From a virus: 31,375 nucleotides of DNA. The stretch is from IMG/VR virus record IMGVR_UViG_3300030000_000305, positions 1-31,375 of that record. The stretch is one strand, 5' to 3'. This document shows positions 1-5,924 of this stretch, in pieces. Positions within the stretch are counted from its first letter, which is position 1. Every line of letters begins with the position of its first letter. The notes beneath the pieces were generated by a model. It was not told where the DNA came from. It saw only the letters and a list, made by a program, of their open reading frames with translations, and did not search any database. The translations under genes and the position numbers were made by a program.

Positions 1-57
1 GGCCGTAATGGGTTCCTAGAACCTTATGAAGATAACTTTAAAGTAGAACTAACATAA
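1..57 (+). CDS. 3' end of an upstream gene (partial)
   Basis: Frame 1 is open from the first base and ends in tandem TAA TAA stops at 55-60, giving an 18-residue tail that ends NFKVELT. The next gene starts 11 bases after the first stop, so this is probably the C-terminus of a preceding gene in the same + strand block. Too little is visible to name it. Confidence 0.5.
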   Translation, partial: GRNGFLEPYEDNFKVELT

Positions 58-68
58 TAACACAAAGT

Positions 69-959
69 ATGAAAACTTTCGATTTCAAATCAAACAATGT
101 TCAAGAAATGGAACTTGATGTTCTAAAACAAACTTACCATGAAAAAAACTTCGATGGTAAACCCTCTTTCAATGGTATCTATCACTATGAGCTTATTGAA
201 CGTATTGGTGCTATAATAGCAAAAAACAATATGGATTTCAATATTGAATCAATCTTTGCCGCTAACAATAAAAAGGCCGGTCGTGATGGTGTATCAGTAT
301 CAAAAGAATTAGAAGCTCAGTATGGAGATAATTCTATTCAAGCGCATGTTCTTCGTCGCGTATTTACTACGATCCGAATTAATGATTTGGAAGATGATGA
401 AACGAACACCGGTCTTGTCGTTGCATTCCACCAAGATGGCATTCAAATAGCTATTGGTCCTAACGTAAAGATTTGTCATAACCAATGTATTTTGGCAGCC
501 GACAGAATGATTTCTACCTATGGTGGAGATGGTAAGATTAAAGACCTGGATAAAGTATTTCAAATCATTGATGATTGGATGCAGAACTTCACTGAGCAAC
601 GTTCACATGACCAAAAGATAATATCACGTATGAAAGCTATTGAAGTTACGTACAATAATACTATGGCGCTTATTGGCCGGTTGAATACCATACGTGTTGT
701 AAAGGATTCTTCTGAAAAGTCATTGAAGAAACTTGAAGCAAATGTGGGTAGAAACTACCCTCTCAATCAAACACAGATTTCTACATTTGTTGAGAACTAT
801 CTATTGGAATGTATCAAGCGTGATTCTACCAATATGAGTTTGTGGGATATCTACAATATCTCTACTGAATTGTATAAGCCAGGTCAAACTGACTTTAGCA
901 ATATAATTGGGCAAAACATCGCCTGGAGTGAGTTTTTATCAAAAGAATACAATTTGTAG
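69..959 (+). CDS. DUF3871/DUF932-like phage protein
   Basis: This is a 296-residue soluble protein with no signal peptide or membrane segment. Two stretches recall the DUF3871 and DUF932 families common in Bacteroidetes mobile elements. One is near residues 119-143, where a strand-like segment leads into GPNVKICHNQCIL, resembling the family's G-x-V-C-x-N-x-C region. The other is near residues 257-290, with SLWDIYNISTELYKPG followed by an NIAWSEFL end. The biochemical role of these families is not established; they often sit beside replication or plasmid-maintenance genes. It starts at ATG 69, 11 bases after the preceding gene, and ends in TAG at 957-959 with the next ATG one base later. The family assignment is from remembered motif patterns and is moderate. 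Confidence 0.62.
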   Translation: MKTFDFKSNNVQEMELDVLKQTYHEKNFDGKPSFNGIYHYELIERIGAIIAKNNMDFNIESIFAANNKKAGRDGVSVSKELEAQYGDNSIQAHVLRRVFTTIRINDLEDDETNTGLVVAFHQDGIQIAIGPNVKICHNQCILAADRMISTYGGDGKIKDLDKVFQIIDDWMQNFTEQRSHDQKIISRMKAIEVTYNNTMALIGRLNTIRVVKDSSEKSLKKLEANVGRNYPLNQTQISTFVENYLLECIKRDSTNMSLWDIYNISTELYKPGQTDFSNIIGQNIAWSEFLSKEYNL

Positions 960-960
960 C

Positions 961-1566
961 ATGAAAGACGTAAATATTGAAAATGCTTTTATAGTATTGA
1001 AAGGTGATCATATGTCAAATGACATTGAGCTTGGTACTATTTTTCTTGAATGCAAATGTGATCGATACAAATTGAATGTTCTTTCTTATGAACGTAAATT
1101 CAAAGATGGAAATACTATTTTTGAATTAGATGTTGAAAATCCAAATGATTTTGTAGCTGATGTATTTAGAAACAATGAAGTATCAGTTAGTTATTGGACT
1201 AAGAATGCAACCGGCCCATTTATTATCGGTATGATGCCAGTTATTTTATTTGATGGAACTATTCATTATCTTCCATTCAATCAATTTGCAGAAGAGAAGC
1301 TATATATGGCTCCCGGCAATCATTTATGGATGGCATTGACAATAGTAAAATACAAAAGCTGTACTGCTACTTTTGGTGAAGGACCTGGTTGGGCGACTAT
1401 CTACAGTATCGATAGCTATCAAGAAGGACAAGGACATGCTCAGGAGCTACTTATTCAAGCAAAAGCATATTACTCCTTACTTGAGAAAGAAATGGCTTCT
1501 ACAGTAGCTTTAAACTCTACTATGGAACATATCTTGGAAAAACTTTCTATTAAAGAGTACAAATAA
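961..1566 (+). CDS. GNAT-like acetyltransferase candidate
   Basis: This is a 201-residue protein. The ATG at 961 is preferred over an in-frame TTG at 907 because the TTG would overlap the previous gene by 53 bases, whereas the ATG follows its TAG after one base. The C-terminal half looks like a GNAT fold. A strand (WATIYSIDSYQ) is followed by a glycine-containing turn and helix (EGQGHAQELLIQAKAY), resembling the acetyl-CoA pyrophosphate loop. A C-terminal stretch (LNSTMEHILEKLSIKEY) resembles the usual last helix and strand. The loop does not match the canonical Q/R-x-x-G-x-G/A exactly, so catalytic activity is uncertain. The first half (strand-rich, with YLPFNQFAEEKLY) is unrecognised. It is the last gene before a long noncoding stretch. 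Confidence 0.45.
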   Translation: MKDVNIENAFIVLKGDHMSNDIELGTIFLECKCDRYKLNVLSYERKFKDGNTIFELDVENPNDFVADVFRNNEVSVSYWTKNATGPFIIGMMPVILFDGTIHYLPFNQFAEEKLYMAPGNHLWMALTIVKYKSCTATFGEGPGWATIYSIDSYQEGQGHAQELLIQAKAYYSLLEKEMASTVALNSTMEHILEKLSIKEYK

Positions 1567-1577
1567 TTAGCGAATTG

Positions 1578-1609
1578 TTTGGTAAACTTATAGAATTGTC
1601 TTTTCTTTG
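1578..1609 (+). promoter_or_regulatory. Bacteroides-type promoter candidate
   Basis: A -33-like TTTG at 1578-1581 is followed after 20 bases by TTTCTTTG at 1602-1609. The Bacteroides consensus is TTTG, 19-21 bases, TAnnTTTG, so this differs at one position of the -7 box and has correct spacing. Transcription would begin near 1615-1618, just ahead of a structured element. Confidence 0.5.
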
Positions 1610-1615
1610 TATCGT

Positions 1616-1731
1616 TATTAATGGTAGATACAAGGACATATAAAAGAAATTAAGGCTATTCTCGGCTATGCTGAAAGCCTTTGAAACCTCTGACATCGTA
1701 TCTACCAGGATTTGTCAGGGGTTTCTCTTTT
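1616..1731 (+). ncRNA. Candidate small structured RNA or attenuated leader
   Basis: There is no open frame of note here. Three complementary pairs are visible: AAGGCT 1652-1657 with AGCCTT 1676-1681; the terminator stem 1683-1695 with 1713-1725; and GGTAGATAC 1623-1631, an exact 9-base complement of GTATCTACC 1698-1706 inside the terminator loop. The last would form a long-range pseudoknot or an alternative fold. The unit is bounded by a promoter-like element at 1578-1609 and ends in a terminator, so it could be a free RNA of about 115 bases. No known RNA family was recognised. The 5' end is inferred from the promoter. Confidence 0.45.
1683..1731 (+). terminator. Rho-independent terminator-like hairpin
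   Basis: The 13-base arms GAAACCTCTGACA (1683-1695) and TGTCAGGGGTTTC (1713-1725) pair along their length with one G-T wobble, around a 17-base loop, and are followed by TCTTTTA. It would end transcripts from the 69-1566 genes and from the promoter at 1578-1609. The loop carries the 9-base complement of an upstream segment, which is unusual for a plain terminator. Confidence 0.65.
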
Positions 1732-1760
1732 ATAGTCTATCGGTGTATAATGTACGTTTG
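1729..1760 (+). promoter_or_regulatory. Second Bacteroides-type promoter candidate
   Basis: A perfect TAnnTTTG box (TACGTTTG) lies at 1753-1760. Twenty bases upstream is TTTA (1729-1732), one mismatch from the TTTG -33 box. It lies just after the terminator and would start a transcript near 1766 reading through the second structured stretch toward RNase H. The -33 box overlaps the terminator T-run, so it may be fortuitous. Confidence 0.35.
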
Positions 1761-2020
1761 GCTATAATCGTAAATCTTCTAAAAGGAAATGGTGTGCGAT
1801 AAGAAGAATGGAGCCAGATTAATCCATGTACCAGTGATACAACACTGAAAGTAATCAAAGTAGAGCATTTGTATTATTACTCTGCCCTGAAAGCGAACGA
1901 CCGACTGCCGGACTGCCTACGCTTAGAAAGGATAACCCTTTCACAACATTTTAATATGGTTGTGGGTAAGGGGTACTTATATCCTTTCTTCTCACTCCCT
2001 CCTTTAAAACTGTCTAATTA
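1761..2020 (+). other. Noncoding structured region ahead of RNase HI
   Basis: No credible gene is visible here. Several inverted repeats are present: CAGTG 1832-1836 with CACTG 1843-1847; AAGCG 1891-1895 with CGCTT 1920-1924; and directly next to it the compound hairpin 1925-1989. The 1880-1925 stretch is clearly richer in G and C than its AT-rich surroundings and includes a repeated GACTGCC, which is typical of a folded RNA in an AT-rich genome. It could be the 5' leader of the RNase HI-ParB operon, a separate RNA, or part of a replication origin. Confidence 0.45.
1925..1989 (+). repeat. Compound hairpin with a perfect 10-base outer stem
   Basis: The outer arms AGAAAGGATA (1925-1934) and TATCCTTTCT (1980-1989) are perfectly complementary. 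Inside them ACCCTT (1935-1940) can pair with AAGGGGT (1968-1974, one bulged G), and CACAAC (1942-1947) pairs with GTTGTG (1959-1964). The three nested helices make a hairpin of about 65 bases. No T-run follows directly, so it is not a typical terminator. Confidence 0.6.
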
Positions 2021-2056
2021 TATACTTATTTAATATATAATATATCTATAAGTATA
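2021..2056. repeat. AT-rich inverted repeat upstream of RNase HI
   Basis: TATACTTAT (2021-2029) and ATAAGTATA (2048-2056) form a perfect 9-base inverted repeat around an 18-base spacer that is almost all A and T. The whole 2018-2083 stretch is extremely AT-rich. It could be an operator, a DNA-unwinding segment or a promoter region for the RNase HI operon; the sequence does not decide between these. Confidence 0.45.
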
Positions 2057-2084
2057 AGTTTATAATAATATATAATAGTATACG

Positions 2085-2750
2085 TTGAAAACTTTTTATT
2101 TCTTTACTGATGGTGCATCAGAACCTACAAATCCAGGGCCTTCCGCTAGTGCTTTTTGTGAACTCTCCGATTATCACGATAACCGTGAATTATATTCTGA
2201 ATCTATTTTTCTTGGATATGCTACAAATAATATTGCTGAATTAAAAGCAATAGATATTTTATTTGATTATATCATTCTCAATTCTAATAAATATCTTTCT
2301 TTAGAAAATATCATTTATGTTTATGCTGACAGTCAATATGCACTTGATTGTATTCGTAAATGGTATCCTGAATGGGTAAGAAAGAATAAATTGAAAGATA
2401 AAAAGAATTTAGAACTAATTAAAAGCATATACATAAAATATATTCAGATAACTGCATTATCAAACATAAAACTTGATTGGGTAAAAGCTCATAATGGTCA
2501 TTGGGGTAATGAAAGAGCTGATGAGTTATGCGTAAAACAGTGTTTAGACAATGCAGGAAAGATTATTGTATCTAAAACTATGCAATCACCTACTGAACAA
2601 TTTAATGCTCTTATACGTGAATCAAATATGCTTAATCAATCTATCAATAATAATATAAAGACATTAAAATCTTTGTATGAAGAAATTGTTGGTGTAAATA
2701 TAGATGAATACTTAATTCTATCAATGATAAAAGAAAAGAATATATTATGA
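2085..2750 (+). CDS. rnhA: Ribonuclease HI
   Basis: RNase HI cuts the RNA strand of RNA-DNA hybrids, removing primers and R-loops during replication. The 221-residue protein shows the full active site: D9 in FFTDGASEPTNPGPSA, E52 in NNIAELKA, D82 in YADSQYAL, and the C-terminal motif WVKAHNGHWGNERADEL with H136 and D146. The RNase H fold fills about residues 1-150; residues 150-221 form an unassigned helical tail. The only reasonable start is TTG at 2085, because an in-frame TAG lies at 2076-2078 and the first beta strand follows at once. The stop overlaps the ParB-like start (ATGA), so the two are probably translated together. A roughly 520-base noncoding stretch precedes it. Confidence 0.92.
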   Translation: MKTFYFFTDGASEPTNPGPSASAFCELSDYHDNRELYSESIFLGYATNNIAELKAIDILFDYIILNSNKYLSLENIIYVYADSQYALDCIRKWYPEWVRKNKLKDKKNLELIKSIYIKYIQITALSNIKLDWVKAHNGHWGNERADELCVKQCLDNAGKIIVSKTMQSPTEQFNALIRESNMLNQSINNNIKTLKSLYEEIVGVNIDEYLILSMIKEKNIL

Positions 2751-4390
2751 ATGAAATTTCTAAAATTTATTTATCAAAAATTATTGCTTCCAATTTAAAT
2801 CCTAGGAAAGTAATAGATCAAAACTCTATAATTGAGTTAGCACAAAGTATTAAATCAGTAGGATTATTGCAACCTATTACTGTACGACTTCTTACAGAAG
2901 ATAATCATTATGAAATTATAATGGGATATCGTCGATTTTGTGCATGTAAATATCTTGAAATGGAAACAATGCCATGTATCATTGTAGAAATGAATGATGA
3001 AGAAGCACTGGATGCAATGATCATTGAGAACTTACAACGCCAGAATATCGAACCTATGGATGAAGCGCGGGCATTTGCTGACCTAAATAACAAAGGTTGG
3101 ACATTTGCTGATATTGCTGTAAAAGTTGGTAAGCCGGTTCAATTTGTAATGCATAGAATACGTTTACTTGAGCTTATTGCTGAGTTTGTAAAAATGTTTG
3201 ATGAAAATGAATTATCTATTTCTCATGCTTATGAATTATGTAAGCTTGACAAAGATGTTCAGTTAGATATTTTCAAAACTCGTTACAGTGAAACAGCTGG
3301 TGATTACTATCGGTGGAATGACCTTAATCTAAAAGATTTGAAATCGAAAATACAAAATCTTGCAAAGAACTTAGACAATGCTTCTTTTAGCTTAGCTGAG
3401 TGTATTACTTGTCAGTTTTGTACTTCTAGTCATGGTTCTTTATTCCCGGACTACAAAATCAATTCTTGTACTAATGGCTTCTGTTATGATGAAAAAAGCT
3501 TTGAACATGGTATGAACAATATCATTCTTGCACATGAAGAAGATACTACTATTATGATTCGTTCATTAGGTACAAGTAATCGAGTTCTTGATAAGCTGAA
3601 AGAATTGAATATACCAGTTGTAGTGTTCAGTACCGATGAATACGATTTTGAGCATGATAATAGCGATGATCTATCCTTTCATGATAAAATGGTCAAGAAA
3701 GGATTTGAACTCGTGTATGGGCTTGATATATGGTCTGGTGGTGATAAGATATTCTATGTAAAAGCAAAGATTACCAAAAAAGATATCGCTGCTGCAGGAA
3801 CAGTTCATCCGGAACTTGTAAAGCTTGACAAAGACCTTGTTCGTAAAGAGGAAATCAAAGAGGAAAAGATTAATGCTGATCTTAGAAGTCTTATTTCCAG
3901 TAGTGATTATCGTGAGATAAGTACACCACTTCTTCCTATCGAAGAAACTGCTTTTATGGCTGTAGTATTCTATATGGCTTCCAATAGTAAATTAAAAGAG
4001 ATAAGAGCAAAATTCAAGAAAGATTTGTCTTACATGGAAAACATACAAAACATGTTGCCCGAGGATATTATTACATTGAAACGGTGCTTTATAAAACAAT
4101 GTATTGTTGGAACAGAAGTAACTCATGATGCCGATGTTCAGAATATCCTTTCATCTATTTCGAATGTATTCTATTCAGATAAGTTTGGGGAGATTGTCAA
4201 AGAACATACGGCCACATGTAACAAACGTAAAGATCGTATTGCTATTCGTAAACAAGTTATTCTTGATGAAATTAATCCGGTAAAGAAAGAAGTTGTTGAG
4301 AAAGAAAAGAAAGTACCTACAAAAGAAAAAGAAGTGCCGGTTGTAGTAGAAGAAAATGAATATGTCAAATTTGGTAACATAGGAGAATAA
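2747..4390 (+). CDS. ParB-like protein with cysteine cluster
   Basis: This 547-residue protein has a ParB/Srx-type N-terminal domain at about residues 5-110: NPR at 18-20, the LAQSIKSVGLLQPITV strand-helix, the GYRRFCA box at 60-66 and ENLQR at 94-98. A helix-turn-helix-like segment follows (WTFADIAVKVGKPVQFVMHRIRLL, about 118-141). In ParB proteins the GxRR and ENxxR boxes bind CTP or another nucleotide. Residues C219, C222, C225, C241 and C246 form a likely metal site of a kind seen in plasmid and phage ParB relatives. The rest is unassigned, with a charged Lys/Glu-rich tail. No ParA-type ATPase is present, so a role in transcription control or as a nuclease is as likely as partition. It overlaps RNase HI by 4 bases and the methyltransferase by 1. 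Confidence 0.85.
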   Translation: MNEISKIYLSKIIASNLNPRKVIDQNSIIELAQSIKSVGLLQPITVRLLTEDNHYEIIMGYRRFCACKYLEMETMPCIIVEMNDEEALDAMIIENLQRQNIEPMDEARAFADLNNKGWTFADIAVKVGKPVQFVMHRIRLLELIAEFVKMFDENELSISHAYELCKLDKDVQLDIFKTRYSETAGDYYRWNDLNLKDLKSKIQNLAKNLDNASFSLAECITCQFCTSSHGSLFPDYKINSCTNGFCYDEKSFEHGMNNIILAHEEDTTIMIRSLGTSNRVLDKLKELNIPVVVFSTDEYDFEHDNSDDLSFHDKMVKKGFELVYGLDIWSGGDKIFYVKAKITKKDIAAAGTVHPELVKLDKDLVRKEEIKEEKINADLRSLISSSDYREISTPLLPIEETAFMAVVFYMASNSKLKEIRAKFKKDLSYMENIQNMLPEDIITLKRCFIKQCIVGTEVTHDADVQNILSSISNVFYSDKFGEIVKEHTATCNKRKDRIAIRKQVILDEINPVKKEVVEKEKKVPTKEKEVPVVVEENEYVKFGNIGE

Positions 4391-5121
4391 TGTCAAAACA
4401 AAGAATTTTATCAGAATGTACAGTAGTACAAAATCGCGTATATCTACCGGAAGAACAAATCGACCGTAAGCTTTATATGGAAGTTGCAAAAGCTTTAGAA
4501 CTTATCGGTGGTAAATGGACTGGTGGTAAAGTAAAGGCTTTTGTATTTGCTGAGGATCCAACAGATTTATTGGCAGAGATAGCCAGTGGTGAAAAACGGA
4601 ACCTAAAGAAAGAACATCAATTCTTTGGTACTCCACCGGAACTTGCTGACAGACTTGTAGAGCTTGCTCAATTAAACAACTATGACCGTGTTCTAGAGCC
4701 TAGTGCCGGACAAGGTGCTATCGTTGAAGCAATGCAACGCAAATGGCATAATATCGTGCCTACATGTGTTGAGAATATGGGACTCAATTCTATTATTCTT
4801 ACAAAGAAACAGATTACTCATTTCTTTCAAGACTTTCTTACTTCAGAATGTAATAGACCATTTGATAAGGTAATCGCTAATCCACCATTCACAAAGAATC
4901 AGGATATTGATCATATCTATAAAATGGTTGAAGTCTGTAAGCCCGGTGGAATAGTAGTATCATGTGTTTCTAATCATTGGAGAGAATCAAATAATAAGAA
5001 AGAAACTGAGTTCAGAGCTTTTCTTGATGGTATGGGTGCTGTTATTGAAGAAATACCAGCTGGTACCTTTAAAGAAAGTGGAACTATGATTGCAGCATGT
5101 ATCGCAATCATTCATGTATGA
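4390..5121 (+). CDS. DNA N6-adenine-type methyltransferase
   Basis: This is a 243-residue S-adenosylmethionine-dependent methyltransferase. Visible motifs are FFGTPPELADRLVELA (about 78-93, the usual lead-in helix), motif I VLEPSAGQGAIVEA (101-114) that binds the methyl donor, and the catalytic motif IV NPPF at 164-167, typical of N6-adenine enzymes (N/D-P-P-F/Y). It is slightly small, and a separate target-recognition domain is not obvious; the first 75 residues might serve. No restriction enzyme lies nearby, so it is an orphan, most likely protecting phage DNA from host restriction or marking it for regulation. The start overlaps the ParB-like stop by one base (TAATG). Confidence 0.85.
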   Translation: MSKQRILSECTVVQNRVYLPEEQIDRKLYMEVAKALELIGGKWTGGKVKAFVFAEDPTDLLAEIASGEKRNLKKEHQFFGTPPELADRLVELAQLNNYDRVLEPSAGQGAIVEAMQRKWHNIVPTCVENMGLNSIILTKKQITHFFQDFLTSECNRPFDKVIANPPFTKNQDIDHIYKMVEVCKPGGIVVSCVSNHWRESNNKKETEFRAFLDGMGAVIEEIPAGTFKESGTMIAACIAIIHV

Positions 5122-5327
5122 CAAACGATAGTACCTTGAATAATGACCTATTTGCTATGTTTCAAGAGCAAGATGCCCTTGAATTTAGTAGATGGGTCAA
5201 TTCAGTAGAGAAGCATGTAAGTAAGATTAAAACGAAGCTATGCAAGTCATGCAACAAAAACAAATTAGAAGTAGTAAACATGCATAAAGCAGAATGTACA
5301 AATTGTCAAACATTAAACTCATTTTAA
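5118..5327 (+). CDS. Small zinc-ribbon-like protein
   Basis: This 69-residue protein ends in a likely zinc ribbon with Cys pairs C42-x2-C45 and C60-x2-C63. The N-terminal half is acidic and helical. The ATG at 5118 overlaps the methyltransferase TGA in an ATGA junction and is preferred over an in-frame ATG at 5097, which would overlap more. It belongs to the tightly coupled RNase HI-ParB-methyltransferase run. The function is unknown; a nucleic-acid or protein-binding adaptor is possible. Confidence 0.6.
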   Translation: MTNDSTLNNDLFAMFQEQDALEFSRWVNSVEKHVSKIKTKLCKSCNKNKLEVVNMHKAECTNCQTLNSF

Positions 5328-5328
5328 A

Positions 5329-5655
5329 ATGTCAGAAGAGAAATTTGATTTATGGTGTATGGTTGAATTATTCGGCCATAATAAGATTGCTGGTAAATGT
5401 ACTGAGCAAAATATAGCAGGAACTAATATGCTTCGTGTAGATGTTCCAGAAACAACAAAACAACCGGCCTTTACTAAGTTCTATAATGGAACAGCTATTT
5501 ATGCAATTAATCCAATTACTGAAGAAGTAGCTACTGATTTAGCAAATAGATTTGAAAGCACACCAGTATCAGTTTATGAAGTAAAAAATATGATTAAACG
5601 TAATATATTAGAATTAGAAGAAAAAGAACCTTTACCATGGGAGGATGAAAAATGA
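5329..5655 (+). CDS. Conserved phage protein, unknown function
   Basis: This is a 108-residue acidic protein. The N-terminal part (WCMVELFGHNKIAGKCTEQ, then LRVDVPE) has the look of a small conserved beta-rich family I associate with phage and prophage genes next to replication functions, but I cannot name the family. A middle strand (FYNGTAIYAINPITEE) leads to helices and a highly charged C-terminus ending PLPWEDEK. It starts one base after the zinc-ribbon gene and overlaps the next gene by 4 bases (ATGA), so it is part of the same operon. Confidence 0.65.
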   Translation: MSEEKFDLWCMVELFGHNKIAGKCTEQNIAGTNMLRVDVPETTKQPAFTKFYNGTAIYAINPITEEVATDLANRFESTPVSVYEVKNMIKRNILELEEKEPLPWEDEK

Positions 5656-5834
5656 ACAAAGAAAATATTAAACGTGCAAATGAACTTGAAAAAGAAATAA
5701 AAGACCTTGAAGTATTAATTCCATACATTGATGCTTGTTTAAACAAATCAGAAGATGGATTTAATGGAATACAAATTGTTCTTTCATCATCTGGTTATGA
5801 AAAAAGCATATACAAAAATTCGTTCCTCAATTAA
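5652..5834 (+). CDS. Small helical protein, apparently frameshifted
   Basis: This 60-residue frame begins with a charged helix (NIKRANELEKEIKDLEVLI) and ends abruptly at TAA 5832-5834. A run of six A residues at 5800-5805 lies just before the end. Reading one base back from that run gives an open continuation to TAA at 5912-5914, whose residues (HIQKFVPQL, then a charged helix) look like the natural second half. The restored product would be about 87 residues with helices at both ends. This could be a sequencing or assembly deletion of one A, a real inactivating mutation, or programmed -1 slippage. The function is unknown. Confidence 0.55.
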   Translation: MNKENIKRANELEKEIKDLEVLIPYIDACLNKSEDGFNGIQIVLSSSGYEKSIYKNSFLN

Positions 5835-5914
5835 TGCCGGTAATTGCTATAATAGCAAAAGATGAAATCAGAAAACAAATCACAGAAAAAGAAGCTGAAA
5901 TTGCAACACTTTAA
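5834..5914 (+). CDS. Downstream half of the frameshifted small protein
   Basis: This frame is offset by -1 from the preceding 60-residue frame and is open from 5801 to TAA at 5912-5914. It contains an ATG at 5834 that overlaps the upstream TAA as TAATG, so a separate 26-residue peptide could be made by coupled re-initiation. The residues (a hydrophobic start, then a Lys/Glu-rich helix) fit better as the C-terminal half of one protein broken at the 5800-5805 A run. Confidence 0.35.
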   Translation: MPVIAIIAKDEIRKQITEKEAEIATL

Positions 5915-5924
5915 ATAACACAAC

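Noticed and set aside
907-960. TTG-initiated extension of the GNAT-like gene
   Set aside because: It would overlap the preceding gene by 53 bases, whereas ATG 961 follows its stop directly and begins a natural-looking protein.
1567-2084. tRNA or tmRNA gene in the noncoding stretch
   Set aside because: No T-loop GGTTCGAATCC-like sequence with acceptor stem and CCA end was found, and no tmRNA tag frame was visible.
5800-5806. Canonical -1 slippery heptamer A AAA AAG
   Set aside because: The letters are present but out of register with the zero frame (gaa aaa agc), so the classic two-site slip does not apply. A single-site slip or an indel remains possible.
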